64,000 bases of DNA from NCBI GenBank assembly GCA_015057445.1, contig SVEI01000001.1, positions 140,291 through 204,290 of the forward strand. The letters are read 5' to 3'. This document shows positions 36,645 through 46,519 of the stretch, piece by piece. The first letter of the stretch is position 1; the number at the start of each line of letters is the position of its first letter. The notes under the pieces were generated by a model. That model ran no database searches, was not told the origin of the DNA, and saw only the letters and a list, made by a program, of their open reading frames with translations. The position numbers and the translations under genes are program-made. The DNA is from Lachnospiraceae bacterium (GTDB taxonomy: Bacteria > Bacillota > Clostridia > Lachnospirales > Lachnospiraceae).

Positions 36645-37271
36645 TTACCCCTCGATACCCTCCGTCTTGAGTAATACCTCAAGCTCCGCTATTACATTTT
36701 CGGGGTGCATACTCTTTAAATAATCTATATTATCTTGATTTACTCTATTCTTTATGTCTTTGATTCTAATAACAATGTCTATAATTTGCATAGTATCATT
36801 GGTAATCGGAAAATCAAACGGTGTATCCTCTCCCATTATATTTAAAATTTCTTCAAGTTGCTTTTGTTGATATTTTGATGATATAAAATAGTTTCTTAAT
36901 GTTTCAATAAAATTATCTTCTTCAATTAGCTTATTCAATGTGTCAATATACAACTTACTTAATGGACTTAAATCATATTCTTTCGCATAGCTCGATATTT
37001 TCTCTATCGACTCATTACTCAATAATAAATGATTGCTTATATCCTTATATTCTCCTATGGTTGACTTGCTTTTTCCTAAAAGATATTCATACGAACAGTC
37101 TAATAATTTCGAAAATGTATCTAACATTTCATATGTATATGCTGTTTCTCCATTTAAATATTTCTTCAATGTAGAATATCCTATCCCAGCATAATCTGCA
37201 AAATTTTCTTGTGTGTAACCCATTTCTTTTATTCTTTTTCTCAATATAGCTCCTATTGTAGCTTTTTCCAT
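36645..37271 (-). CDS. XRE-family transcriptional regulator of the element
   Basis: A 208-residue protein with an N-terminal helix-turn-helix of the Cro/C1 type (residues 8-66, YTQENFADYAGIGYSTLKKYLNGE). The C-terminal 140 residues are helical and have no recognised family. It is transcribed away from rep across the origin region, so it probably represses rep or its own promoter, as copy-number or lysogeny-type regulators do. This role is inferred from its divergent position. Confidence 0.85.
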   Translation of the reverse strand: MEKATIGAILRKRIKEMGYTQENFADYAGIGYSTLKKYLNGETAYTYEMLDTFSKLLDCSYEYLLGKSKSTIGEYKDISNHLLLSNESIEKISSYAKEYDLSPLSKLYIDTLNKLIEEDNFIETLRNYFISSKYQQKQLEEILNIMGEDTPFDFPITNDTMQIIDIVIRIKDIKNRVNQDNIDYLKSMHPENVIAELEVLLKTEGIEG

Positions 37272-37363
37272 TGTTCTCCCTCCATAATGTACCTATATCA
37301 GCTCTTTACGTAGCCATTATATATTTGTTAATATTTACTTGTCAATAGGAGCTCAATTGACTT

Positions 37364-37395
37364 GAAAGTCGTGGTTAGTATTACCCACGACTTTC
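37364..37395 (+). other. Circovirus-like origin stem-loop with nonanucleotide TAGTATTAC
   Basis: A perfect 11-bp stem GAAAGTCGTGG / CCACGACTTTC closes the 10-base loop TTAGTATTAC. The loop holds TAGTATTAC (37376-37384), the nonanucleotide nicked by circovirus Rep between TAGTATT and AC. It lies 108 bp upstream of rep. The predicted nick is between 37382 and 37383. Confidence 0.85.
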
Positions 37396-37483
37396 GGGAC
37401 AGGGACAAAGTATATATAACGTAATGATTTAACTTACTTTTTCGTGTCCCACACCATACGGAACAAATAAAAATCTTGGGACA
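37396..37483. repeat. GGGACA iteron-like hexamers beside the origin
   Basis: GGGACA is present in tandem at 37396-37401 and 37402-37407, directly after the origin stem, again at 37478-37483, and inverted (TGTCCC) at 37445-37450. Circovirus and geminivirus Rep proteins bind such short iterons next to their stem-loops. Confidence 0.6.
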
Positions 37484-37502
37484 AAATACAAAAAAGGAGT
37501 AA

Positions 37503-38591
37503 ATGGAAATGAAAAAAATGAGTCAAGAAAGCTCCCGTTCGTGGTTTTGTGTATTAAATAATCCACAGAACGTATTTGGGGATGTGGAGCCTAGAGAAAT
37601 GGTTGAAATGGCTATTAATATGTGGATAGAAAACAAACCACATAGAACCTGCGCTATTAACTACGAAATTGGTGATAACGGAACACCACATATGCATATG
37701 GTTTTAGAGGATTCCAGCAAGGCAAGATTTTCTGCCATTCAAAAAATGTATAAAGGAGTACATATTGAACCAACTAGAGGTTCAAAAGCACAAGCCGAGA
37801 ATTACATTAATAAACGTGGTAGATTTGAAGAAAAAAATCATACTGTTGTTGTACCAGCTATGTACCACGGAGAAATCAAAGCAAACAAAGGTGCTAGAAA
37901 CGATTTAGACATTATAGAAGAATTATTAGAACAAGGAAAAACTCCAAATGAAATAATGGACTTATCTATTCACTATAGAAAATATGAAAAAATGATAAAA
38001 AGTCACTTTTGGAGAATAAAGCATAAAGCAACACCTAAAACACGTGATGTTAAAGTAATATGGCACGTTGGAGAAAGCGGATGCGGAAAATCATATACAT
38101 ACAAAAAATTATGTGATGATAAGGGCTCTGATAATGTCTATTTATTAAATGATTATGAAAATGGTGGTTTTGATAATTATTGTGCAGAGCCTATTCTCTT
38201 TATGGATGAATTCAAAGGAAATATAAAGTTTTCATCACTATTGAATTATTTAGATGTTTACCCAGCACAAATTCATTGTAGATATTCAAATGCGTATGCA
38301 TTATGGAGTGAGGTACACATTACCTCTGTATTTCCACCAGAAGAAGCCTATAATTTTATGGTTGAAGAAACCATGAGAAACAAAGACAAGGTGGAACAAT
38401 TAAAAAGACGTATTGATAAAATCGTATATCACTACAAAATAAACGGAGAATACAGATGTCACGAATTAGATATGGATAAATACACAAACTATGATGATTT
38501 GAAGGAAATGGCAAGCCAAAACGATGGTTTTATAACCATTCCTAGTACCGAAATATCTAATTTCCCATTTATCGATAATGGAAAGGGGTAA
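37503..38591 (+). CDS. CRESS-type replication initiator Rep (HUH endonuclease + SF3 helicase)
   Basis: A 362-residue Rep with the domain order of circovirus and geminivirus initiators. The HUH endonuclease motifs are FCVLNNP (15-21, motif I), HMHM (63-66, motif II) and YINK with catalytic Y101 and K104 (motif III). The superfamily 3 helicase has Walker A GESGCGKS (190-197), Walker B ILFMDEF (231-237) and a motif C region HITSVFPPEEAY (V where viruses often have N), followed by LKRRID like the viral arginine-finger segment. It should nick the upstream stem-loop and drive rolling-circle replication. ATG 37503 is only three bases from GGAG, so ATG 37509 may be the real start. Confidence 0.92.
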   Translation: MEMKKMSQESSRSWFCVLNNPQNVFGDVEPREMVEMAINMWIENKPHRTCAINYEIGDNGTPHMHMVLEDSSKARFSAIQKMYKGVHIEPTRGSKAQAENYINKRGRFEEKNHTVVVPAMYHGEIKANKGARNDLDIIEELLEQGKTPNEIMDLSIHYRKYEKMIKSHFWRIKHKATPKTRDVKVIWHVGESGCGKSYTYKKLCDDKGSDNVYLLNDYENGGFDNYCAEPILFMDEFKGNIKFSSLLNYLDVYPAQIHCRYSNAYALWSEVHITSVFPPEEAYNFMVEETMRNKDKVEQLKRRIDKIVYHYKINGEYRCHELDMDKYTNYDDLKEMASQNDGFITIPSTEISNFPFIDNGKG

Positions 38592-38644
38592 TTTTTATAG
38601 TCATTAATGAATTATTCCTTTTACAAGAGGCTGTTAATTGTGAT

Positions 38645-39865
38645 ATGCTGGATATGGACGTGCTGGATGTAATTAACAAGATGAAAAAAGACAAGGTATT
38701 AAAATTACATCCATACACAATAACAGAGCCACAAAACGAAAAAGCAAGGTGGCAAACATATATAAAAAACGAAAAGGGGGTTCGTCAAAAAATATCTTCA
38801 ACAACTGAAACAGGGTTATACAATAAATTGTATGAAGTATATTACGTAAAAAATGCTTGTACTCTTAATTGGTTGTATCCTCAATGGATTGAATTTAGAA
38901 AAAGTATTGGAATAAGTCCTAGAACAGTTAGAAGAAACCAAAATCATTGGGATAAGTATTATTATGAGCATAAGATTATTAATATCCCACTCTCCAAACT
39001 GTCCGTTGAACAAATAGAACAATTTTTCTATGACTGTATCAATAAGTATAACTTAACAGTAAAAGAATTGGCTAATATGAAATTTATTTTTTCAGATATG
39101 ATGAAATTAGCATTCAAGAAAAAGTATATAGCAAACAACATATTCCAAAACGTAGAAATTAAGTTAAATGGTTGCAAACCACAAAGCAAGAAAAAAGATT
39201 CAAGTAGTGTATATTACCACGACGAAAAGGAACTCTTATATTTAACTCTTGAAGAAGAGCTATCCTCTTTCCCAAATAAAACAGAGATATATGCTATATA
39301 TCTTCAATTCAAATTAGGTCTACGTATTGGAGAATTAGTTGCATTAAAATGGGAAGATGTTGATTTTATGAATAACGAAATACATATTCATAGAATGGAA
39401 ACAAAAACTGATTGCGACGAAGATAAACTTATATATACAGTTGTCAATTATACAAAGAAAAAAAGTATTTATGGAGATAGATTTCTTCCACTTGGCAATT
39501 ATGAAATTGACTTACTAAAGAAAGTAAAACATATAAATAACCATTTTGAACACAAAGACAATGAGTATATTTTTTGTGACTCTAATGGAAGAATATCCTC
39601 TAGTAAGATTGATTCATTTTTAAGAAGAATGTGTGAAAAAGCAAAAATCGAAATCAAATCATCTCACGATATAAGAAGAACTGTTGCGTCTGAAATGTTT
39701 AACAACGGAGTACCTATTGAAATCATAAGAGATTATTTAGGACATTCTGATACAAAAACAACTTATGGATATATATTTAATAATATGCGTAAAGAAGAAA
39801 CAAACAAAATAATACTTAATTCCCTTGAGAAAATGAACGGACTCACACGGACTCAAATTGCATAA
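38645..39865 (+). CDS. Tyrosine-type site-specific integrase
   Basis: A 406-residue tyrosine recombinase. It has an N-terminal arm-binding domain, a core-binding SAM-like domain (about 75-170) and a catalytic domain with R227 (LGLRIGELVALKW), H341-x-x-R344 (HDIRR), H367 (LGHSD) and Y376. It would integrate and excise the element at the ssrA 3' end next to it. The frame stays open for 22 codons upstream of the ATG without ATG, GTG or TTG, so the start is as given. The right-end CGGACTCA motifs lie inside its last codons. Confidence 0.95.
   Translation: MLDMDVLDVINKMKKDKVLKLHPYTITEPQNEKARWQTYIKNEKGVRQKISSTTETGLYNKLYEVYYVKNACTLNWLYPQWIEFRKSIGISPRTVRRNQNHWDKYYYEHKIINIPLSKLSVEQIEQFFYDCINKYNLTVKELANMKFIFSDMMKLAFKKKYIANNIFQNVEIKLNGCKPQSKKKDSSSVYYHDEKELLYLTLEEELSSFPNKTEIYAIYLQFKLGLRIGELVALKWEDVDFMNNEIHIHRMETKTDCDEDKLIYTVVNYTKKKSIYGDRFLPLGNYEIDLLKKVKHINNHFEHKDNEYIFCDSNGRISSSKIDSFLRRMCEKAKIEIKSSHDIRRTVASEMFNNGVPIEIIRDYLGHSDTKTTYGYIFNNMRKEETNKIILNSLEKMNGLTRTQIA
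39838..39855 (+). repeat. Right pair of CGGACTCA motifs
   Basis: CGGACTCA occurs at 39838-39845 and 39848-39855, inside the 3' end of the integrase gene and 59 bases from the right core, matching the distance at the left end. Confidence 0.5.
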
Positions 39866-39878
39866 AATAAAAAATTCC

Positions 39879-39907
39879 CGCAAAGCCTTGATATATATGG
39901 CTTTGCG
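39879..39907. terminator. Terminator at the element right end, used by ssrA
   Basis: A 9-bp stem CGCAAAGCC / GGCTTTGCG with an 11-base loop. On the minus strand GGAATTTTTTATTTT follows, so it should stop ssrA; it also follows the integrase stop by 14 bp. The ssrA terminator is therefore element-borne. Confidence 0.75.
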
Positions 39908-39913
39908 AGATTT

Positions 39914-39941
39914 TGCTCATATGGAGCTGGCGGGAATCGAA
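39914..39941. repeat. attR, 28-bp core repeat within ssrA
   Basis: Identical to 36332-36359. It overlaps the 3' end of ssrA (acceptor stem and 3' half of the T arm), so the gene is restored after insertion. Confidence 0.93.
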
Positions 39942-40263
39942 CCCGCGTCCGAAAGCTCTTCCATTATAGTTTCTCCCATCACAGTCTTATGTTTTCACAT
40001 TCCCTCCCTATGACGCCCATAGACAGGCTTCACAGTTCAGTAGCTTCATGAATTTTCACTAACCGCAAAGCTTAGGCAGTGAGTTTCCCGCAAGGTCGAT
40101 GCCAGGGTCCTAAGTCGCGGGGAACCTAGGTCTGACAGCTGCCGCTAGGCAGCGTACGCGTAATTTTCGTTAGCGTTTATATTTAATTCCCGTTTGTAAG
40201 GTGGTTCAGGGCCACCGATGGCTACCATAATTTCTAAACCCCCGTCGAAACCAGTACAACCCC
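39922..40263 (-). ncRNA. ssrA: Transfer-messenger RNA (tmRNA)
   Basis: A 342-base tmRNA. The acceptor ends GGGGTTG and CAGCTCC pair over 7 bp (one G-U and one U-G), and the T arm is GCGGGTTCGATTCCCGC. The tag frame at 40145-40174 reads ANENYAYAA then TAG, with the resume codon GCT. It rescues stalled ribosomes and tags proteins for proteolysis with SmpB, encoded upstream. The CCA end is not encoded. Its last bases are the integration site of the mobile element. Confidence 0.96.
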
Positions 40264-40324
40264 TGGTTTATAACGAAAATTTATATATAATCCCTGTAAA
40301 ATACCACAGAAATTATGTACTTAA

Positions 40325-40744
40325 TTATTGTGCATCAGATGAAGATGCATTTTCTATCGCTTCCTCTAATGCTTCCTGGTCAAGATCTTCAGGTGTCACA
40401 ACTATTGAGTCAGATGCTGAGCTTATCTCATCAACCAATTGATCTATCTGCTCATCTGATAATTCCTGATCTACTACTTCTTCAACGCCAAACTTCTCAG
40501 CATGATGTAAATCCCAATACTCCTGGAACCAATAATCAAATATAGCAGTTGAAATTGTTGCTTTCTCCATCTTCTTATCATAGTAATGATTATACATAAT
40601 CTTACCTAAAGGAAATCCTATAATAATACCAATCACAGCTGCAACCAAAAGTGTATTTACAACCTTTTTAACTCTAGCCTTCTTGACATTCTTGGCTCTA
40701 TTCTTCTTCTCTTTCTTATACTTATCAACTTTTGCCTGACTCAT
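40325..40744 (-). CDS. Small membrane protein of unknown function
   Basis: A 139-residue protein with a very basic cytoplasmic start (residues 1-27, KKEKKNRAKNVKKARVKK), one membrane segment (about 28-50) and an acidic outer domain (EEVVDQELSDEQIDQLVDEI). I do not recognise a family. It starts 25 bp after smpB and lies just before ssrA, so it may be co-transcribed with rnr-smpB. The strong charge split makes a real protein likely. Confidence 0.65.
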   Translation of the reverse strand: MSQAKVDKYKKEKKNRAKNVKKARVKKVVNTLLVAAVIGIIIGFPLGKIMYNHYYDKKMEKATISTAIFDYWFQEYWDLHHAEKFGVEEVVDQELSDEQIDQLVDEISSASDSIVVTPEDLDQEALEEAIENASSSDAQ

Positions 40745-40769
40745 CTTAACAGTACCTCTTTATCATTTA

Positions 40770-41240
40770 TTATCCCAAGTTTCTAACCTTGAAGTCTCTC
40801 TCAGCTTCACGCTTTACATCCTTCTTAGCAATATCATCTCTCTTATCATAGAGTTTCTTACCTCTGGCAAGACCAACCTCCACTTTAACAAGGCTATCTT
40901 TAAAATATACTTTTAAAGGAATAAGGGTATATCCCTTCATCTTCTGTTGTCCTATAAGCTTTCTTATCTCACTCTTGTGAAGCAAAAGCTTTCTGACACG
41001 AAGCGGATCCTTATTAAATATATTACCCTTTTCATATGGTGAAATATGCATCTGGTATACAAAAACCTCTTCATCTTCCACTCTAATAAAGGATTCCTTG
41101 ATACTGCACTTGCCCATACGAAGAGATTTAACTTCTGTACCAGCCAACGCAATACCAGCCTCATAGGTATCTTCTATAAAATAATCGTGATATGCTTTTT
41201 TATTATTGGCGATTAACTTGGTGCCTCTTTCTTTAGCCAA
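40770..41240 (-). CDS. smpB: SsrA-binding protein SmpB
   Basis: A 156-residue SmpB, the partner that carries tmRNA into the ribosomal A site. The OB-fold core holds [31 protein letters not shown], and the C-terminal helix-forming tail [20 protein letters not shown] is present. The start codon is TTG at 41240, two bases after the rnr stop; the family's usual first residues MAK support it over any later ATG. It lies between rnr and ssrA. Confidence 0.97.
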   Translation of the reverse strand: MAKERGTKLIANNKKAYHDYFIEDTYEAGIALAGTEVKSLRMGKCSIKESFIRVEDEEVFVYQMHISPYEKGNIFNKDPLRVRKLLLHKSEIRKLIGQQKMKGYTLIPLKVYFKDSLVKVEVGLARGKKLYDKRDDIAKKDVKREAERDFKVRNLG

Positions 41241-41242
41241 TT

Positions 41243-43387
41243 TTACTCAGCCCTTTCTATATTATCATTAATTATTGAAAAATCAATGGTTTTCTTAATT
41301 TTATCACATTTTAAAACCTTGATTCTTACTTTGTCCCCTAATTGATATTTCTTCTTTGTGTTCTCACCTATCATAGAATAAGATTCTTCACTAAAGTAAT
41401 AGCAATCATCATACATGTATGCAACAGAAACTGCACCCTCTACAGTATTTTCAAGCTCTACAAATATATAGCTTGAAGTGACTCCAGATACAACTCCGTC
41501 AAATTCTTCTCCAATATGCTCTGACATATATTCGATTTCCTTAAGCTTGATAACCTCTCGCTCAGCTTCCTCGGCTCTTCGTTCCTTGGCAGAGTTATCA
41601 TTTGCAACTGTAGGCAAGATTCTGTTATAGTGCTTAATTCTCTTGTCATTCAACTCACCCTTAAGATGTTCTTTAATAATTCTGTGAATCTGTAAATCTG
41701 GGTATCTTCTAATAGGTGAAGTAAAATGGCAGTAATATTTGCAAGATAATCCAAAATGTCCTGAACACTCTGTGGAATATCTAGCCTGCTTCATAGAGCG
41801 AAGCATCATCTTAGTAATAAGTGCCTCGTATGGTTCTCCCTCTATCTGCTTTAATATCTTCTGAAGCTCCTTCGGATGCACATCCTCAAGGGATGCTTTG
41901 AAAAAGAGTCCAAAATTGTTAATAAAACCATTTAATATTGAAATCTTCTCCTGGTCCGGTTTCTCATGAACTCTATATTCAAACGGAAGCTCCTGCCAGA
42001 AGAAATCCTCTGCTACAGTTTCATTGGCCATAAGCATAAAATCCTCTATAATCTTAGTTGCTGGATTCCTATCATATGGCTTTATCTCTATAGGTTTATG
42101 GTTTTCATCAACAATAATCTTTGTTTCTGGAACATCAAAATCTATGGAACCTCTCTTGTGTCTATTCTCTCTAATAATCTCCGAAAGTTCCTTCATAAGG
42201 TCAAACATAGATACAAGATAATCATAACGCTCCATAGGAGCATCCTCAGTTCTATCAAGTATTTTGGCAACATCAGTATAGGTCATACGCTCATTAACAT
42301 TGATTACACCTTCACAGATGTAATGATTAATAAGTTTACCCTTCTTGTCTATATCCATAACACAGCTAAGAGTAAGTCTATCTACACCTGCATTAAGTGA
42401 ACAGATACCATTAGACAGCTTATGTGGAATCATAGGTATAACACTGTCTACCAAATAACAGCTTGTACCTCTCTTAAGGGCTTCCTTATCAAGTGGTGAC
42501 TTCTCCTTAACATAGTTAGTTACGTCAGCAATATGAACACCCAAAGTGTATATTCCATCCTTATATGACAAGGTAATGGCATCATCTAAGTCCTTTGCAT
42601 CCTCACCATCTATAGTTACAGTAAGAAGGTCTCTAAAATCATTTCTGCCTTCTATATCAGCAGGATCAACCTCATCTGGAATATCCTTAAGAGACTCCAT
42701 AACCTTCTCAGGATACTCCATAGGTATATCATATGCACGAACAACTGACATTATGTCTGTTGCTGGATCATTAACATGACCTAATATCTCCACTATCTTA
42801 CCCTCTGGGGATTTACCAGACTCTCCATAGCTAGTAATCTTACATACAACCTTGTGTCCAGTCATAGCACCCATAGAGTCGCTTTTACTTACAAATATAT
42901 CATCAGACACCTTCTGATTATCGGCTATAACAAAGCCAAAATGGTCCTGCTTCTCAAAGGTACCAACAACAGTTGACATACCTCTCTCTAAAACCTTCAT
43001 AATCTGAGCTTCGCTTCTTCTGCCAGAACCAGCTTCCTTAACAGGCTTAATAAGTACTCTATCACCATGAAATGCATCAAAACAATACTTTGCGGGAATG
43101 AAAAAGTCATCTTTTTCACCTTCAACTCGAACAAAACCAAATCCCTTTTTGTTACCTATAAATGTACCAACCAAGAGATTACTATCGATCTTCTTATACT
43201 TTCCCTTCGGAGTAAGCTCTATCTTACCCTCTGCTACAAGCTCACCTAAGGCTTCTTCTACTCTTTTCTTATCAGCATCAGATACCTGCAACAAAAATCT
43301 TATATCCTTAAGCTTCATCGGCTTATACAAATCATCACATATAAAATCATAGAGCTTAGATTTAATTAATTCTCTTTTTTCACCCAT
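41243..43387 (-). CDS. rnr: Ribonuclease R
   Basis: A 714-residue RNase II/RNB-family 3'-5' exoribonuclease. A winged-helix start and two cold-shock domains are followed by the RNB catalytic domain with [16 protein letters not shown] (metal-binding Asp residues) and a C-terminal S1 domain. It degrades structured RNA and, with tmRNA-SmpB, non-stop mRNAs. The start at 43387 is chosen because AAGGAGG is eight bases upstream. It is between secG and smpB, the usual Firmicutes order. Confidence 0.97.
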   Translation of the reverse strand: MGEKRELIKSKLYDFICDDLYKPMKLKDIRFLLQVSDADKKRVEEALGELVAEGKIELTPKGKYKKIDSNLLVGTFIGNKKGFGFVRVEGEKDDFFIPAKYCFDAFHGDRVLIKPVKEAGSGRRSEAQIMKVLERGMSTVVGTFEKQDHFGFVIADNQKVSDDIFVSKSDSMGAMTGHKVVCKITSYGESGKSPEGKIVEILGHVNDPATDIMSVVRAYDIPMEYPEKVMESLKDIPDEVDPADIEGRNDFRDLLTVTIDGEDAKDLDDAITLSYKDGIYTLGVHIADVTNYVKEKSPLDKEALKRGTSCYLVDSVIPMIPHKLSNGICSLNAGVDRLTLSCVMDIDKKGKLINHYICEGVINVNERMTYTDVAKILDRTEDAPMERYDYLVSMFDLMKELSEIIRENRHKRGSIDFDVPETKIIVDENHKPIEIKPYDRNPATKIIEDFMLMANETVAEDFFWQELPFEYRVHEKPDQEKISILNGFINNFGLFFKASLEDVHPKELQKILKQIEGEPYEALITKMMLRSMKQARYSTECSGHFGLSCKYYCHFTSPIRRYPDLQIHRIIKEHLKGELNDKRIKHYNRILPTVANDNSAKERRAEEAEREVIKLKEIEYMSEHIGEEFDGVVSGVTSSYIFVELENTVEGAVSVAYMYDDCYYFSEESYSMIGENTKKKYQLGDKVRIKVLKCDKIKKTIDFSIINDNIERAE

Positions 43388-43514
43388 AATAAGCACCTCC
43401 TTGATGCTGTAACACATTATATAATGATTAATTTAAACTACAAATACAATTAACTTGTGGTTTAAATCCCTCTATCTAATTTTACCATACTTTCCCATAA
43501 CTATAAAGTAAAAA

Positions 43515-43539
43515 AGTGCTTTGATATACTCAAAGCACT
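43515..43539 (-). terminator. Terminator after secG
   Basis: A 10-bp stem AGTGCTTTGA / TCAAAGCACT with a 5-base loop, followed on the minus strand by TTTTTACTTT. It lies 10 bp past the secG stop, so rnr must have its own promoter or depend on readthrough. Confidence 0.85.
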
Positions 43540-43548
43540 GTAATAATC

Positions 43549-43785
43549 TTAGATAAATTTTGATGAAATAAGAAGAGCTATTACCATAAAAGCAATACCA
43601 AGAACTATAGTAATCTTAGATAAAACTGCTTCCTTTGACTTACCTTTGTTCTTATTCCAGTAAGACTCACCATTACCACTAACGGCTGTAAGTCCACCAC
43701 CCTTGCCTTCCTGCATCATTACTACAATTGCTAAAAGCACACATATTATTAATAAAGCTATAACTAACGCTGTTTTCAATTTCAA
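43549..43785 (-). CDS. secG: Preprotein translocase subunit SecG
   Basis: A 78-residue SecG with two membrane helices (about 4-22 and 54-75) joined by the conserved loop MMQEGKGGGLTAVSG. It supports SecYEG-mediated export. It lies between eno and rnr; a secG-rnr-smpB order is common in Firmicutes. Confidence 0.93.
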   Translation of the reverse strand: MKLKTALVIALLIICVLLAIVVMMQEGKGGGLTAVSGNGESYWNKNKGKSKEAVLSKITIVLGIAFMVIALLISSKFI

Positions 43786-43859
43786 TTCCTCCTAATATAT
43801 TCAAATCACACTCTGATTATATTAGCACAAGAATTTAGGCTTTGCAATAGTTTTTTTCT

Positions 43860-45152
<1,293 letters not shown>

Positions 45153-45277
45153 TTATTAATAATATCTAGGGTAATTATTAGCAGATTTGAGAAGATGTAT
45201 TCATTATATATACTTTATTTTTTATAATTGTTTGTGATTATACATGGTTAAAATCACTATATAATATACAAAAATTA

Positions 45278-45361
45278 GGGAACCTGATTCGAACTAGCCT
45301 CCAAAAATTAGATTTTTATGGTCTAACTTTTTGGGGTCGGTTCATTCTTGCTCAGGTTCCC
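45278..45361 (-). terminator. 84-base three-tier hairpin after ChW gene 1
   Basis: An outer stem GGGAACCTGA / TCAGGTTCCC encloses GAAC / GTTC and an inner CCAAAAATTAGA / TCTAACTTTTTGG hairpin. It lies 60 bp past the ChW gene 1 stop. The outer GGGAAcCTGA / TCAGGTTCCC resembles the terminator of ChW gene 3. Confidence 0.6.
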
Positions 45362-45421
45362 TTACATATTGTTTTATATTACCGTTTTATTATGTACTTA
45401 TCATTCTGCACAATTTATTGT

Positions 45422-46519
45422 CTACTTTGCAATATACCCTTCAGTTCTTACAGATGTGACTCCACCATAATCATTAGCTGGTGCAGCTCCACCCTTAGGT
45501 ACAAGAACTATCTGAATTCCCTCGAGTCTCTTTGCATAGCCTGCTGTTCCTGACTCCTCGCCATTCTTAGCCCAGCCAAGCCAACCAAAGCTTTGAGCGT
45601 GTACTCTATAGTAGATATCATACTTCTCGCCCATCTCACCTGTAAGGTCGATGCAGATTGCCTCTAGACGCTTTGCTTCACCGCTGGTTCCTGACATTGC
45701 TCCGTTCTTCTTCCAGCTTGCTCTTGTTGTGTCTTCAGGCTTTCCATCCTTCCAGCCATAGGTCTGAACGTGAGTTGTATATACTATATCGCCATCGCAA
45801 GGCTTATTAGTTAAGTTGATGTTGATTCCCTCAAGTCTCTTTGCCAGACCTGAAGTACCACTCATCTGACCATTATACTTCCATCCCTGCCAGCCAAATG
45901 ACTGCACGTGGGTTCTGTAAGCAACATTTGGAGTATCTGCACCTGGTATTACTGGATTTGTGTTGCTTGTAGGTGCGTAGTTTACTATAGGAGATGAACC
46001 TTCCTTTGCTATGTAGCTTTCAGTTCTCACTGAAGCAATTCCTTCCATCTTCTGATTGAAACTTTCACCTTTCTTAACTACCACAATCTGAATTCCCTCA
46101 AGTCTCTTTCCATAACCTGCTGTACCTGATGGTGCTCCGTTCTTAGCCCAGTTAAGCCATCCATATGACTGTGCATGAACTCTGTAATATACATCGTATG
46201 CATCCTTGTCCGCTCCTGTAAGCTGAATCTTGATAGCCTCAAGACGCTTTGCTTCGCCTTCAGTACCGTTCATATCTCCATCAGCTGACCATGGAAGCCA
46301 GCCATAGGACTGACAATGTGTGGTGTACTGTATTCCAAGGTCTACGTCCTTGCCTGCGTCTGCTGAATTTACAACTATATTGATACCCTCAAGACGCTTT
46401 GCCTTTCCGGATGTACCAGACATAGTTCCGTTTGATTTCCATGTTTTAATGTCCGAAGCATTACCTTCCCATCCAAAGGACTGGATGTGGGTGCGGTAGG
46501 ATGTGTTGATGGTTGGGTA
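45422..46519 (-). repeat. ChW module copy 1
   Basis: A 365-codon C-terminal module of two ChW triplets joined by a linker rich in Pro, Asn and Ser. Bases 45432-46300 differ from 59351-60219 (ChW gene 3) at only one position by eye; divergence begins abruptly at 46301. Confidence 0.93.

Larger units (their letters stand above)
36332..39941 (+). mobile_element. Integrated CRESS-Rep (pCRESS-like) element in ssrA
   Basis: A 3.6-kb element bounded by 28-bp direct repeats of the ssrA 3' end. It carries an XRE-family regulator (minus), a CRESS-type Rep (plus) and a tyrosine integrase (plus). A circovirus-like stem-loop origin lies between the divergent regulator and rep genes. The right end supplies the functional 3' end and terminator of ssrA; the left repeat is the displaced chromosomal copy. 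No capsid, relaxase or cargo gene is visible. Confidence 0.9.

Noticed and set aside
41966..42400. Plus-strand open frame inside rnr
   Set aside because: Antisense shadow of a strongly conserved RNase R region with no start signals.
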